NCBI GenBank assembly: GCA_029834535.1
Contig: JAQMWT010000363.1
Coordinates: forward strand, 1 to 59,693
Source: Chrysophaeum taylorii
Lineage: Eukaryota > Sar > Pelagophyceae > Pelagomonadales > Pelagomonadaceae
Reading direction: 5' to 3'
DNA length: 59,693 bases
Both the position numbers and the translations under genes were made by a program. Under the pieces are notes generated by a model that saw only the letters and a program-made list of their open reading frames with translations, did no database searches and was not told the origin of the DNA. Shown piece after piece: positions 47,717 through 59,124 of the stretch. The first letter of the stretch is position 1; every line of letters starts with the position of its first letter.

Positions 47717-48058
47717 GTTAATCCCGATCGGTCGTAAAATGTAAAAACGTCAACAAAAGACGTACGAATATCTCTCGATTTCGGCGTTCCTTCCGACGCC
47801 CGTGGCTGGCCAAAAACACCACCTTCGCCTGAACTCGCAGCGGTAAACAAAGAAAATACACGTGCCGCGATCCGTGCACGATCGTACGATCCGAAGAATG
47901 CGTACGAAATTCGCGTACACTCAAACGCGCAAAACAGTTCTCGGTCGAATATCGGAGCTCGGCGGGCTTGAACAGGGCGCGCGGATCTCGTTCGACTCGT
48001 AATACTCCGCTCGAAGAACGGGAGCCACTTGTTCGTCGACGATCCGGTGTAGCCGCCG

Positions 48059-48076
48059 ATCTCATATCCTCCACCA
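48059..48076 (-). other. tRNA primer-binding site of element 2
   Basis: On the plus strand ATCTCATATCCTCCACCA ends two bases before the 5' LTR and is identical to the inner 18 bases of the element 1 site, so both elements use the same tRNA primer. Confidence 0.7.
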
Positions 48077-48078
48077 AC

Positions 48079-48360
48079 TGTGGCGTTAAGCGAAAACAAG
48101 GCTAGCTCAGGGGGTTTTACCTAGGCACGCCGGCACCTCTAAAACTCGAGGTAGTCGGCCTAGGCGGGGGAAACGCCTCGCTCGCCGCCACAAACAATCG
48201 CTCGCCAAGACCTCTGACTTGAGGTTGGGAAATCGTTTGAGATAGAAGATACTCCCTGTGAGGGTGTGACGTAGAAGTCACAAAAAAAGGGTAAGGAAAC
48301 GGAGGTAGGTTAAGCCCTAAGAGGTAGGGTAAGCCATAAGAAGCAGGAGCTTCCGCCACA
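48079..48360 (-). repeat. Element 2 5' LTR
   Basis: 282 bp, from TGTGGCGTTAAGCG to CTTCCGCCACA. It has tandem TAAGCC(C)TAAGA units near the plus-strand right end, also seen in the other LTR. Confidence 0.9.
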
Positions 48361-50223
48361 GGACTCTTCCGCGAAACCAAAATTCGCCTCGCACAAAACG
48401 ATGAGGTCACGTAGGTGTGCGCAACCGCAAAAACGAGCGCGCAGTCTCAAAGACCCCCCCATACATATTACGCCCTTCAGGCACATCCCTCAAGTCCCCA
48501 CACAACGCACCAAAACCTTCAAGCCCCCACATGTACCCAACACCCTCGTAGCAGTCGACGTTTAACCTCCCCCCACCCCATATTTCGCAGCAGTCGGCTA
48601 TAAAAAAGACTCTTTAATGGTGCCCGCCTCCGATGCCCCCAATCACAAACGCGCTGTTCAGAGTCCGAAGTCTCTGCGGGTTACGGGCATCAAGCAGTGA
48701 GACGATGCCGTACTAGAAGGATGTCAATTGGAGGAGCCAGGCAGCGGTGCACAAGGAACGCCTATCGTCCTGATGCATGCGTGTTGGCAGATGCCAAGCA
48801 AGCTTCTTCTTCGACCAAACGTGCCAGCGGAACATTTGTGTGTCTACAAGAGACTGCGTCCGAATGTTCGGCGACGGCCTTGAACCACGGTCCTCTGCCC
48901 AAGCCCCTAGTCACGCTCGACGCCGCGGTCGAACGCATAACGCCACTGATTCCGCAGGCCGTCTTGAAAAAAGCATTAACTGGGGCGAGGTGCTTCGTGC
49001 GTCTTTCGTTCGAGGGAGCAATTGTTCCAGTTTGTGCCTGCCGCAGAGATACTAACGCAGGTTTTGCATACATCGACATCACTGCCAACAAGATTTGCGG
49101 CCGATGAGCCTTCGAGTGCCCTGTTGCTTAGGAAATACGAGTGTGCCGCGGAAATCAGGTTTCATTGTGAGGTTTAGTAGTATAATGGATTATTGTCGGA
49201 ATGGTCAATGGCAAGACTGGCGCGTCGAGTCTAGAGGCGACACCGCACCCGCGCGCCGACGATGGATTGGCAACATTCAATTGTTGGTTGTGCGAGATTA
49301 AAATTAAGTGATTTGTTGTTTCGTGTGGCGAAATCAACGTGAATCAGAGCATGTGAACGAAGTTGGTAGAAAAAAAAGACGTCGGTACATTCACACAATG
49401 AGATTCTAAGAACATCTGCGCTACCCCAAGTTGAGGCACTCTCTGCTCTCAATGGGTACAGGCGCGTCCAAGGTGGGTACCAACCGCCGTAGTGCGGTTT
49501 ACTTCTTGTTAAAGTTGAGGCTCACTGACACATACGTTTGAATGCTATGATGATGCTGCTTAGTTTGCGGCGACAGAGGCCGCCGAACTGTCCGAGCAGT
49601 TGTACGGTGATATCTGAGTCAAAACACTGCTTTTTTGAAGAGGCAGCATACGGTGGTCTCCTGGCGAATGGTCGCGCATCGGCGAATCCATAAACATCTT
49701 GGTGCAATTCCTATCTGTCTCCAAAACTGAATCCTCGGCTCCAATCACCTCGCAACACGACGGGCGGCAAGGTTTCTCGTCAAGGTGCTACTAAGCTGAG
49801 CATGTGACTCCCCCCCTCCTTCCCTCACATGACGCCGCAATTGCCAGTTGCCGGTCTTTCCACGTCTGGTGCACACCTTCCGCCGTGGATTCCGCGCGTT
49901 TGTCTTTCTATCTTTCGGACGAAAGAAACATAGCCATACCTAGACGTCGACGTGACTATCGTGTGAAAACAACGGGCCCGTTCATAGATGCATTATTATT
50001 CGAAGCCTCGGAAACGACGAAAATGACTAAGCAATCACTATATTATGGAGCTCGATGAGCGCGGGATCGCCCGCGGAGGTGAGGGCGCCCTCGGTCTGTC
50101 GAGAGCGCGCTGCGACAAATGGAAGCGCCACGTTGCCCGCTGCGGCGACGTCGGCAGAAATCGCGAGCGTCGTTGGGCGAGCGTCCAAGATGAATAAATC
50201 ATGGGAAGTCCAACAGGTATGAT
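48361..50223. other. Unassigned low-GC interval
   Basis: No recognised gene. GGACT directly after the LTR resembles the purine-tract side of these LTRs and may be chance or the edge of another element. CGTAGCAGTCGACGTTTAAC near 48547-48567 is a degenerate copy of the 25-bp motif seen at 55105 and 58972. An open plus frame at 48697-49107 (136 codons; LVTLDAAVERITPLIPQAVL) has no known domain and no neighbouring exon that I can link. Confidence 0.35.
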
Positions 50224-50525
50224 GTGAAGATGCAAGGCGCATGTGTGGAGCCCATCGCAAAAACGAGCTTTGTTGCAGAAACGAATTTCGCCTCTGTTAA
50301 AATTGCGGACTTACAAAAGAACGTACTTACGGACGCGGAGAAGAAGCGCTCGTCCTACGCCGAGATGAAAGCCGGATATGCGCCGACTGAGGCGAAGTGG
50401 TCGCGGAAGCTACTATTTTTGATAGTCCTTTGCTATATTAATTATTTTTGCCAGAAGTTATTTTTTGCGTACAATTTTTGTATTAAAATTTTCCCCAATT
50501 TGTACCGCGAGCAAGATGGACATAG

Positions 50526-52483
50526 TTGGGGCGGGCCCAGTCAAGGGTTCCTTCTGTGCTTCCATCATTGGCGCCTTCGATGGACGTGCCAACTATCGTC
50601 CCCACGCCATCTGCGTCTACTGAGCCCATAAATCATCCTTCGGCGGTGCCGTCAGCGGTTCCACCCAACAGGGGTTCCTTCTGTGCTTCCATCAGTTGCG
50701 CATTCAAAGACGTGCCAACTATCGTCCCCACGCCGTCTCCGCCTACTGATTCCAAAAATCGTTCTTCGGCAGTTTCGTCAGCGGTTCCGACTGCAAGCCC
50801 AACAAGGGTTACTTCTGTGCTTCCATCAGCAAAGCATTCTACGCACGTGCTAACTATCGTCCCCACGCTTTCTCCAGAGGCTGAGCCTTCACCGCTTCCG
50901 ACCTTGTCGCCAAATGCGGACATGCCAACCGAAGTGCCCTCACCATCTCCGTCTTCTGCGTTCTCAAGACTTCCTTCAGCATCACCTCCGTTGTTTCCAG
51001 CTGCGAGCCCAAATGGGGTGCCGTCATCTCTTCCGTCAGAAGTACCCTATACGAAAGTGCCAACTTCGATTCCGCCAGCTCTGCCGATTAGGGTGCCTTC
51101 GTCATTTCCGACCGCATCTCCGACGATGGACATATTAACTGTATTACCCTTGCCGCCTCCGTCTGCTGTGCCCATCACACTTCCTTCAGTATTCCCCGCG
51201 GCGATCCCAAGCGCAAGTTCTAGCCGTTCTGCCCTCTGCACTTCCATCAGTGACGGACGTGCCAACTGTGGTGGACTACTTGTCTCCGGCACCTACTGCG
51301 CTTCGGTCAGCATTCTCGTGCATTGCCCTCGGCGTATCCGACTACGAGCTCAACCAGCGTGCCTTCTATGCTTCCGTCATCAGGATCCTCTCCCGAGGAC
51401 ATACTAACTGTACAGAGCACGCTTTCTCTGCCTTTCTGAGCTCTTCACACTCCCATCAGCAGTACGCTTGGCCAATCCAACTGCGGACCCAAGAGGTCTG
51501 CGCTGTCGTCATCAGCAGGGCCGCTTACTGAGGATGTCCCATCTTCGATCCCATCAGGAGTCCCGATTACCATCGTGCTCTCAATGCTTCCCTTCGCGAG
51601 ACCTTCAGCGCTTCCAACTGCAAGCAGCCCAACTACGATACCCTCGTCGTTTCCGACTAGGGTCTTGTCTTCTCCAATGGGTGTTCGATCTGCAGCGCCG
51701 CAGTCATTACCGACAGACAACCCAACCGAGATTCCCTTTTCGTCTCCGACTGCACCATCAGCGAAACTAAGCTCGCAACCTACGAGTTGCATTCCGACGA
51801 CACCAGAAGCTTCTTCTGTTTCGCCAGCGAGTAGACCGAGCTTGCAACCTTCGAGCTCCACCCCAACATCGTCATCGACATCAACTGTTAGCGAATCGCT
51901 GACCGTAGGTGGCATCATGATTGACGAAGCGGGGGCGAACGAGTACCTGTTTGAGGCCGCAAATGCTTCGAAAGCCAGTGTCGATGCTTCTGCCGTAAGC
52001 GCAACAGCATCAACATCGGCAAGGCGGCAGCTCGCCGAGGGTATTGAGGTGGCCTACACTATTGAGCTGTCTACGACTCAGGTAGACATCGTCGCCACGA
52101 CGCTAGGAAATGTCTTGACTAGTGCCATGGCAACCGCTGTTACCGAGGCCGCAGCGAATGCCGGGCTCATCTTTTCAGGTGTGTCGGTGACCTCGATGAC
52201 GGAACCCACGGAAACATTCACCATGCAACCGAGCGCCTACTCGACAATGCATCTGGATAGTGCTGTGCCGGGCCGTCCGTCAACGGTTTCCCCGAGCGAA
52301 GTGCCGACGTTGGATCCGTGCGATGCCATGGTTTCTTTGCCTCCGCCACCAGCGCTCATGACCTTCAGTTTTGGCATCACAGGCGCCACATTAACGGCGC
52401 GCTTCGATGCCCCCACCGACCGAGCAGGCTGGAGCGTGGGCCGAATATGCCTACGAGGCAGTCCTCTCGTTTCTTTGTGTTAA
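50526..52483 (+). pseudogene. Ser/Pro/Thr-repeat surface protein region (frameshifted)
   Basis: Two plus frames, 50526-51407 and 51575-52483, encode arrays such as VPSSFPTASPTMDI, VPTIVPTPSPPTDS and LPSEVPYTKVPTSIP, typical of cell-surface or cell-wall proteins of algae. The second ends in a globular part (YTIELSTTQVDIVATTLGNV, GLIFSGVSVTSM) and PPPPALMTFSFGITGATLTA, the start of a REJ-like module continued below. Frame changes occur near 51220-51480 and 52440. They could be introns, but no consistent splice sites were found, so decay is more likely. A short upstream plus frame (50224-50631) with one hydrophobic segment may be its 5' part. Confidence 0.55.
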
Positions 52484-54129
52484 TTTCGCGACGTGTATGT
52501 GGGTCGACAGCCGAGATCTGGTCGCGGACGTGAGCGCCTCGAGTCTCGTTCCAGGATACTTTGCTTCGATCGCTGACAATGCCACAAAGGGTCGGTGCGA
52601 TTTCGTTATGAAGCGCTGCGATTGCTTTGAATTCAGCTAGGGAAACGTATCCGTCGCGCCGCCGACGCTCTTGTTGACGCCATCGGCTGTGCTTGAGGGC
52701 CCGAGCATCACCGACGCGTGCCAAGGCATCTCCGTCGACTCGGCCGCCTCGTCCGGAGACGGCGGCCGCTCATTTGTGTCGTATGATTGGAACGTCACCG
52801 TTCGGCCGCGGCGCGAAAATACTACAAGCCACCTCTCGATCTGTAGCGACGGTGGCCCGCGGTTCACCGTGGCGCCGAGTCGGATCGGCCAGCTCTATGA
52901 TGTCGGGATGCGCGAGTCGATCGTCCGATTGCGCGTCACAGAGTTTCTCAGCGGCTCGGCAGATTCCGACGACGACTTTGTTGTCGAACTCAGTAGCGGC
53001 ACGCCACCCTCTCCCGAGCTTGTCGGTGGCACACGGCAGGTGATAAGGCGTCCCTGGGTTCTCGCGGTTCGCGCGAACGCAATCGCCACATCCTGCGACG
53101 GACATCGTTGTCCAGCGCAGCGAAACGTGCGATGGGACAATGCAGGGAGGTCTCGAGTCCACCTCGAAGGATCCGCGGCATTTAAGGCTGCCCGCGTACG
53201 CATTGAACGCCAATATGACTTATCACCTCCAAGTAGTGGCCACAGATGTTTCCTACAATCAATTGTCGTGCGCAACCTGCGACGTCATAGTCGAGCGAAC
53301 TGTAGTCGTGGCCATCATCGCTGGCGGCGACCAGCGCGTCGCATCGCGTTCGGGCAAAACTGAGATGTATCTGCAGCGGCATCATACGATGAAGACGGCA
53401 AAGACCTATCGTATTTCTTCTGGACGTGTCGCGGGCTGAAGGCCACCGTTACGTGTCTGGAGTCGACGTCATCGTTCCAGCCGCAATGTGCTTTTTTTTT
53501 TCTCGTATTCTTGCCAGGCACCATCGCTTCTGGACACTTCGAGTTTGTCGTCACAGTCACGTCGGGCGACGGTCGAAACACCGCCTCCTCTATCGTCTCG
53601 ACGTCGTCAACGACCAACCGCCAACCGTCGTGATCAACTCTGTCCCGCCCTTTCTTTCTTTCGCGCTACTAGGAGTCACAGCCACGGCGGCGGCGACGAC
53701 TGTGCAGTCGCCGTCGACTTCACGCGGGAGGTTTTACAACACGAGCTGGAGTGGGCATCGCGCTCGCCGCCAGCGCGAACACGCCGACCGTGGTACGAAC
53801 GTTCTATCGGGGCGCAGCGCCACGATCACGCACTGCCGCCGGGAGCGCTTGTCACCAGCGAGAGCTACGCGCTTCGCCTTGAGGCTCGCCTGGGGAAAGC
53901 CGTCGCCTATACAAGAATGTGGTTCCGCGTCGCCTGGGCCTCCGAAGAGCTACAGCTCACCTACGGCTTCCATGTCACAACTGGCGGGACCTCGACCACA
54001 CTGCGCGCGCCCAAGGCGTCTCACTGTCTCGACGATGCAATTCCGCCGGGCGGAGAGCCAAATGTGACTGTCAAGGTCGCTGCTATAGACCACCTCGTCG
54101 GCGAATCTCGGCGCGCGCTGAGCTTGTGA
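52407..54129 (+). pseudogene. REJ-like ectodomain fragments
   Basis: 52407-52640: FLCVNFATCMWVDSRDLVAD, then a TAG. 52671-53363: LEGPSITDACQGISVDSAAS and GGRSFVSYDWNVTVRP, which resembles the receptor-for-egg-jelly/PKD-type module (...DAS-x-S-x-G-G-R...W-V). 53488-54129: SESYALRLEARLGKAVAYTR and LTYGFHVTTGGTSTTLRAPK. The segments follow the order expected in one long ectodomain but lie in different frames. The function of REJ proteins in protists is mostly unknown. Confidence 0.5.
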
Positions 54130-54156
54130 TGTAAGCCACCAACAAAAGACGTCACG

Positions 54157-55069
54157 GTGTTCCTCGACGCCACGTTCTCGCTCCTCGAGACAGCTGCGGC
54201 GTTTGACTCGGCGGAGGTCCAAAATCAGATTGTCGTGGCCGCTGCCGCACGGAGCAAGGACTCAGCGCTTCTCACCGTGCTCGTCAAAGCCATTTCCAGT
54301 GTCGTGAAGACGCAGGACGCTGACATCGCTCTCGTCGAACAAGCGGCGCACGCGCTTGAGAAGCCAATGCCTGCCGCTCTGGTATTCGATGCTCTTGGCG
54401 CTCGACGCGGCTCGCACCCTCTGCGAAACCTTGGAGAAGCAGGGCACCACGCCAGCAGCTTCGGCGAGCCTTGCCGCCATTCTCTCGAATGTTCTCCCTG
54501 TTGTTTCATCGAACTCGAGCCTCCACGACGCAGGAGCGCTCGATGGCTTAATTGTTTCGCAGCAAGTCAGTCTTGTCGTTGGGGAAGCCGTAAAGCCCCC
54601 ACGCCTTTATTTGCAGTGTCGCCTTGCTACCAACGCCGTCGATGCCCGGCGTCTTACGCTTTCCGAATCGATTTCTTCCATCGTCGTGCCTGCCCTACTG
54701 CCGGGTGATGATGACTGTGCAGCCTCTTTTATTCAACTCGATGTCAATTCTTTCGCGCAGATTGTCGCGAGCAACAACACCCATTCCTCGCTCATTCGCA
54801 TCGGCCTTAGCCCTTCAAGTCCGAGACGTCGACGGTCACTCCAGAACAAGAAAAACGACACGATTATCACTCTTGAATTCGCGTTTGGCAAAGAACAATA
54901 CAAAGGGCCAATCATCCATACCAGCGCAACTGAGACTATCACGGACGCCATCGACCACAATCGCGACATCTGCGTGTATTTAGCACTAGCCGTCGTCATC
55001 TGCATATCCTATTTTCTCCTCAGCGTGGGGCAGCGGCTCCACAAGCTTTCATGTCGCTACGGCCGTTGA
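54157..55069 (+). pseudogene. REJ/polycystin-like membrane-proximal region with one membrane segment
   Basis: 54157-54400 gives LVKAISSVVKTQDADIALVE; after a frame change near 54380, the frame 54356-55069 gives LALDAARTLCETLEKQGTTP, helical segments like those before a GPS/GAIN region, a basic RRRRSLQNKK stretch and a hydrophobic segment (VYLALAVVICISYFLLSVG) followed by a stop. It continues the ectodomain above. Whether the stop is the true end or the continuation lies at 56.8 kb cannot be decided. Confidence 0.5.
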
Positions 55070-56800
55070 TAAACCCAAGCATTCAAGCACCCACACGCAG
55101 CACCCCCCCTCTTAGCAGTCGACCTTTAAATACCCAAGCCGTTCGTGTGTGCCTTTGGATTCGCTCGCGGTGGTGCACGGCCGCTTGCACCTCAAACAAA
55201 AGGCATTGAATGGGGATTGAAAAAAGATATGGCCCAGCAATACCAGCAACAGCTACAGCAGCCGACAAGCCCAGAGGTGGCGTCATTCGAGACGAAATCC
55301 AACCCCTTTATAAACAACCGGACTCGACTGCGCTTCCTCCTGGTCTTGTGCCATCAGCACCCGATGGCAAACTGGTACTTTTGCCACGGCACCTTGGTTC
55401 GTTGCTCAATACGTATTTAAATCTGCGGCGTGTTCCTTCTTGCACATGCGCGCTTGTGAAGTTCGCACAGGTGTCATCGTCTTTGAAGTGGTATTCTTCG
55501 TTTTCGCATTAGCCGTAGAACATAAATTTTTTTTCGAGATGAATCAGCGCGTGACGCGACGCGCAGTGAAATTGATCTACACGGATCCGAACTGCTCGAA
55601 GCAAACGAAAAAACAAACGAGCAAAATTGTTTGGTGAGCACTATTATCGCATCTCGTCTCATAATTCCGTGGTGGTGTTGTAACTCTATTCGCGTTTTGA
55701 GAAGGCCTTTTGGGCTGGTGGTGGGCATCTGTGTACTTGGACCGAGATCTGCGAATGTGAAGTTGAAGTGCCGGCATTCATGACCGCTGCCACGAATCCG
55801 CATCAATACCTCGTGCTCGGCCCAGTTCTCGGAAAAGTCAGCGTTTTTAGTCTGTATTGCCACTCATTTGTGCTGGAGAATAATAAAAACCGCTTTTAGG
55901 CGCTGACATACCTCATCTTGCGCACGATCGAGTGGTGCTTTAACAACTACCTTATCACGCAGGTTTTTCCTTCTAAGCTGACCTGATGCCGGCGCATGCT
56001 TTTTTTTCTGGGACAGTCCACGCCGACTGTACGCCGTGCGCTGCGACAGAGACGACGTCGATGGCGCTGATCCGGCTTCAGAAGACTAAGACAGGCCGCG
56101 TAAGTCGACGTCGTTTTCGTCGTCGTCTGGCGGTGCAGAGCTGGCATAAGTAAACGAAACGACGCCCGCGGTTCTTCGTATCTGAAGACACGGCGCATCG
56201 CGTCGAGCGTCGTACTTGAATTGAAATTCGCCCAAACCCAAGCTCAGGCGTGTGAGAAGCCTTTCAGAGGAGTGTGTCAAACTTGCTGGAAGAAAAGTGG
56301 GCGGCAGCGTCGGTCCGGCACCTATTGTACGGCGCTGGCGTGGTAGGATAGAGCACGCGCAAAAAAAGGCACCGTGGTTGAAACACAGCAAGGAGCGGGG
56401 AAAGTCGCGTCGGTTCGAACGGTTGTTGATCATAGAGGAGCTTCGCAAGTCGGGCGATTCCCGCGATCATCGAGAGTCTCTGGTGATTCGGGCGTCCAGA
56501 ATGCGCCCATCGTCGTCGAGCAACCCACGATGCAGCCGCAGGAGCTGCAATTCACGCAGGATGACCTGGTTCGAGAGGGGGACGCGTATTCCGCGTCGCT
56601 TGTTGTAAGATCGCTCACGAAATGAGGCAGCGATGTTGGTAAGTCAACGAATTTGACACGTTCGTAGAAAACGTCAAAGAGAATTTATACGACGAACTTT
56701 CGACCGCGCATCCGTGGTGGCATGAAGAAATTTTAAGGCAAGCGTCGACGACGAGACGTTCGACGCAATCAAAGTACGGAAGCTTCACGAGTTCTAGCGC
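55070..56800. other. Unassigned interval
   Basis: No recognised gene. The 25-bp motif CCCCTCTTAGCAGTCGACCTTTAAA-type copy lies at 55105-55132. Open frames at 55145-55637 and 56252-56625 show no domain. Confidence 0.3.
55105..55132 (+). repeat. 25-bp dispersed motif, copy at 55.1 kb
   Basis: CCCTCTTAGCAGTCGACC followed by TTTAAATACCC. It matches copies at 58972-59003 and 59021-59043 and the inverse at 59084-59116. Confidence 0.65.
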
Positions 56801-57830
56801 ATGGCGAGGATGAGCAAGAGCGAACACGCCGTCTCGGAGGCTTGCATGAGCCGAGTGGACTTTGTCGTCGTCGTCGCGCCCACGCGGGCGTCGACGCACG
56901 TCGCGTGTGTCGCCGCTTGGCTCGCGACCACAATCGCTGGCGTATGTTCTGTGTTCTACTTCTTACTCGCCATCGATAACGAGCTTGGTCGCGACTAGTC
57001 CCGCACTCTGGCTCGCGCACTGCGCCATTAATAAGACTCTCACGCATGGAGTCATAGACATCTACGTCTTCTTCGTGGTAATTACAAATCTCTTCTGGGA
57101 GCGACTCATGACGCGGACGCCTAGCTCGCTCTGCAAATACCATTCAAGTGCCGCCGTACTCGGTGAGGTTCTTGCTGGAACTCGAACCTGCGCGACACCG
57201 ACGAGACGACGTGCATCGTCGTCTACGGCGATCAGGTTTCTCAGGACGACGAGAACGACCCAGTTTAGGAAAACGCCATTGCTGACAGTTATGTATATCG
57301 GACGTGGTCGCCGCTGTTCGACACCACCTGCCTGCTCAATCTCGTCGGCTTCTTTTCGGCCCTGCCAGAGTACTTTCAGCAGCTTCTCTTCGAGGAGTTT
57401 ATGTCCCTTTCGTCCTACATCGCAGCCGGCGCATGCGCTAATGGTTTGTCTTTATTCCGCGCCTCGACATCCGCGGTCGTCGTCATCGCACTCCTCGTTT
57501 TGCTACTCTTCGTCTTCCTCATCTTCGAAACGATCCGGTTCTTGCTAAGACACGTATCGCCGAGAAGGAGGTTACTCCCCCTCAACCGGACTCATCGCGT
57601 TGACCAGAATCTCGGCGCACAATGTCAAGACCCAGCCGATCATCGCGCATCAATTCAACGGCGGCAAATCACTAGAGACTGCATCTGGACATGTGCCGGC
57701 CAACGAACACGAGACTTCCAGCGCGGCTCGTCATTCGCGACAAGACAGTCTCGATCTCACGTCTATTCGCGGGTCCCTCAAAGATGACCCCAGTAACGAC
57801 GGAGATGATGTCATACGACATGCGGAGTGA
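56801..57830 (+). pseudogene. Multipass membrane protein fragment (possibly polycystin-like C-terminus)
   Basis: Plus-strand pieces in changing frames: VACVAAWLATTIAGVCSVFY (56890-56970), HGVIDIYVFFVVITNLFWER (57045-57105) and SAVVVIALLVLLLFVFLIFE (57470-57535), each a membrane segment with charged neighbours, and a hydrophilic end. They lie downstream of the REJ-like fragments on the same strand, as expected for a polycystin-1-like protein. That link is inference. Confidence 0.35.
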
Positions 57831-57949
57831 AAAAAAAACTCGAGCTTTACTCACCCCCAGGCGAGCGCTGACCCCACGTCGAAGCAGGCCGGTGCTGCCA
57901 CTAATTTCGCGACGTACGTATGTAGTATGAACCCGCCCATTTTGGGACT

Positions 57950-58935
57950 ACAAGTGCAGGCCAGTAAGTTCACCTAGTCCCAATCTCTAACCCCAGGAAG
58001 TTCACCCGTTCCCGTTATGTTCACCTAGTCCCAATCTCTAACCCCAGTAAATTCGGCATAAACCCACTCGTGCTCACATCCACTCACCCCACTCTCCTTT
58101 GAACTCGTCGCTCTCACCCCCGCCAATCTAAGCTGCTTCGATCCGCACACGCCGCTAACCTTTGAGTTTACTAGAAAAACCTCAGTAAGTTCACTTGGTC
58201 CCAGTAAGTTCGCCTGGTCACTATGTTCACCTAGTCCCAATTTCAAACCTCAGTAAGTTCAGCTGGTTCCAGTAAGTCCACCTGGCCCCAGTAAGTTCAC
58301 CTACAGTGCGCGTGTAGACGCCGGGAGGGGGCTTATCGGTATTGCGCAGCAAATGTGGGGTAGGGTGGAGTCGTCGACCCAGAAGAGGATATCCTCGGGG
58401 TTGCCGATCGACAGAGAGCCACGTAGAGATGGACGTGACAGAAGACGGGCTTGGGCAAGAGGACGCCGACCTCGTGGGGCGTCTGGCCCTGGCTCTTGTT
58501 GATCGTTTGGCGTAGGCGGGCCTTAAGGGATACAGGTTGGAGGAGCCTCGGTGACAACGACACGATCGATCATGTATCTGGTACCGTTGCAGTGGCCGTG
58601 CGACGGGTCGAGGTTGCGAAGACCTTAAGCTCGCGCTCAAAGTCAGCATACCGTTGGTTGTCAGGGAGTTGAAAACTCTACTGTAAAGAGCGAGGCGTCG
58701 TCATCAGACCCAACCTAGTCGGCCGAAAAGAACTCCGACGCCTCGTCTCCGGGAAAAAAAGGCGGCGGTCATGCGCGCGTTGTCAGCATCGACAACATCA
58801 TTTCGACGGGGCGTGAGAATGGCGCGCTGAAAGAGCCGACGCGGGTCGTGGAAGTAGTCTGCAAGGTCGCTGTAGACGGCTTGGAGGATCAATGCCTGGC
58901 TCGCGGGCCTACCTGATCCTTACCCTGAATCGGGG
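57950..58935 (-). mobile_element. PIF1-like helicase remnant with tail repeats, copy 2 (inverted)
   Basis: The minus-strand counterpart of 19106-20091. Helicase fragments: 58704-58892 (VYSDLADYFHDPRRLFQRAI) and 58333-58563 (INKSQGQTPHEVGVLLPKPV, HLYVALC). The tail of GTGAACTTACTGG-type repeats lies at 57961-58303 and the end CCTGCACTTGT is the same as in copy 1. The unit is preceded (minus sense) by GGTAAGGATCAGGTAGG, also shared. Confidence 0.7.
57961..58303 (-). repeat. GTGAACTTACTGGG tail repeats, right
   Basis: Plus-strand CCAGTAAGTTCACCT units with AGTCCCAATCTCTAACCCC spacers around the same unique middle as in the left tail (CGCACACGCCGCTAACC). Confidence 0.75.
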
Positions 58936-58967
58936 GACAAACCACCCACATCCTTCATGCTCCCCAC

Positions 58968-59124
58968 ACACACACCCCTCTTAGCAGTCGACATTTAAAG
59001 ACAAACAACCCACGCCCCCCCCACACACACCCCTCTTAGCAGTCCTTACTACTAGTCGACAGATGTTTGTCTGTCTGTCTTTCTGTCTTTAAATGTCGAC
59101 TGCTAAGAGGGGGGCGTGTGTGGT
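58968..59124. repeat. Inverted pair of the 25-bp dispersed motif
   Basis: Direct copies of CCCCTCTTAGCAGTCGACAT (58976-59003) and a shortened one at 59021-59043 face an inverse copy (ATGTCGACTGCTAAGAGGGG) at 59093-59113, with TTTAAAGACA/TGTCTTTAAA continuing the symmetry. This may be the terminal inverted repeat of a small transposon. Confidence 0.6.

Larger units (their letters stand above)
38065..48360 (-). mobile_element. Ty3/gypsy-like LTR retrotransposon with DNA methyltransferase domain (element 2, degenerate)
   Basis: A 10.3-kb relative of element 1 on the minus strand. The 5' LTR is at 48079-48360 and the 3' LTR at 38065-38329, the latter lacking part of its outer end. The LTRs differ at roughly one position in ten by eye plus indels, so it is much older than element 1. 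It keeps a region missing from element 1: a capsid-like and a zinc-binding segment at 46.1-47.7 kb. Protease, DNMT, RT, RNase H, integrase, GPY/F and tail follow in the same order. Frames are broken throughout. No target-site duplication can be read because the left end is damaged. Confidence 0.9.

Noticed and set aside
48361..48380. A third LTR element starting directly right of element 2
   Set aside because: Only GGACT matches the purine-tract side; no internal sequence of the family follows.
51445..51918. Minus-strand acidic protein in the Ser/Pro/Thr array
   Set aside because: It is a mirror image of the codon-periodic plus-strand array. The plus-strand content matches the flanking REJ-like parts.
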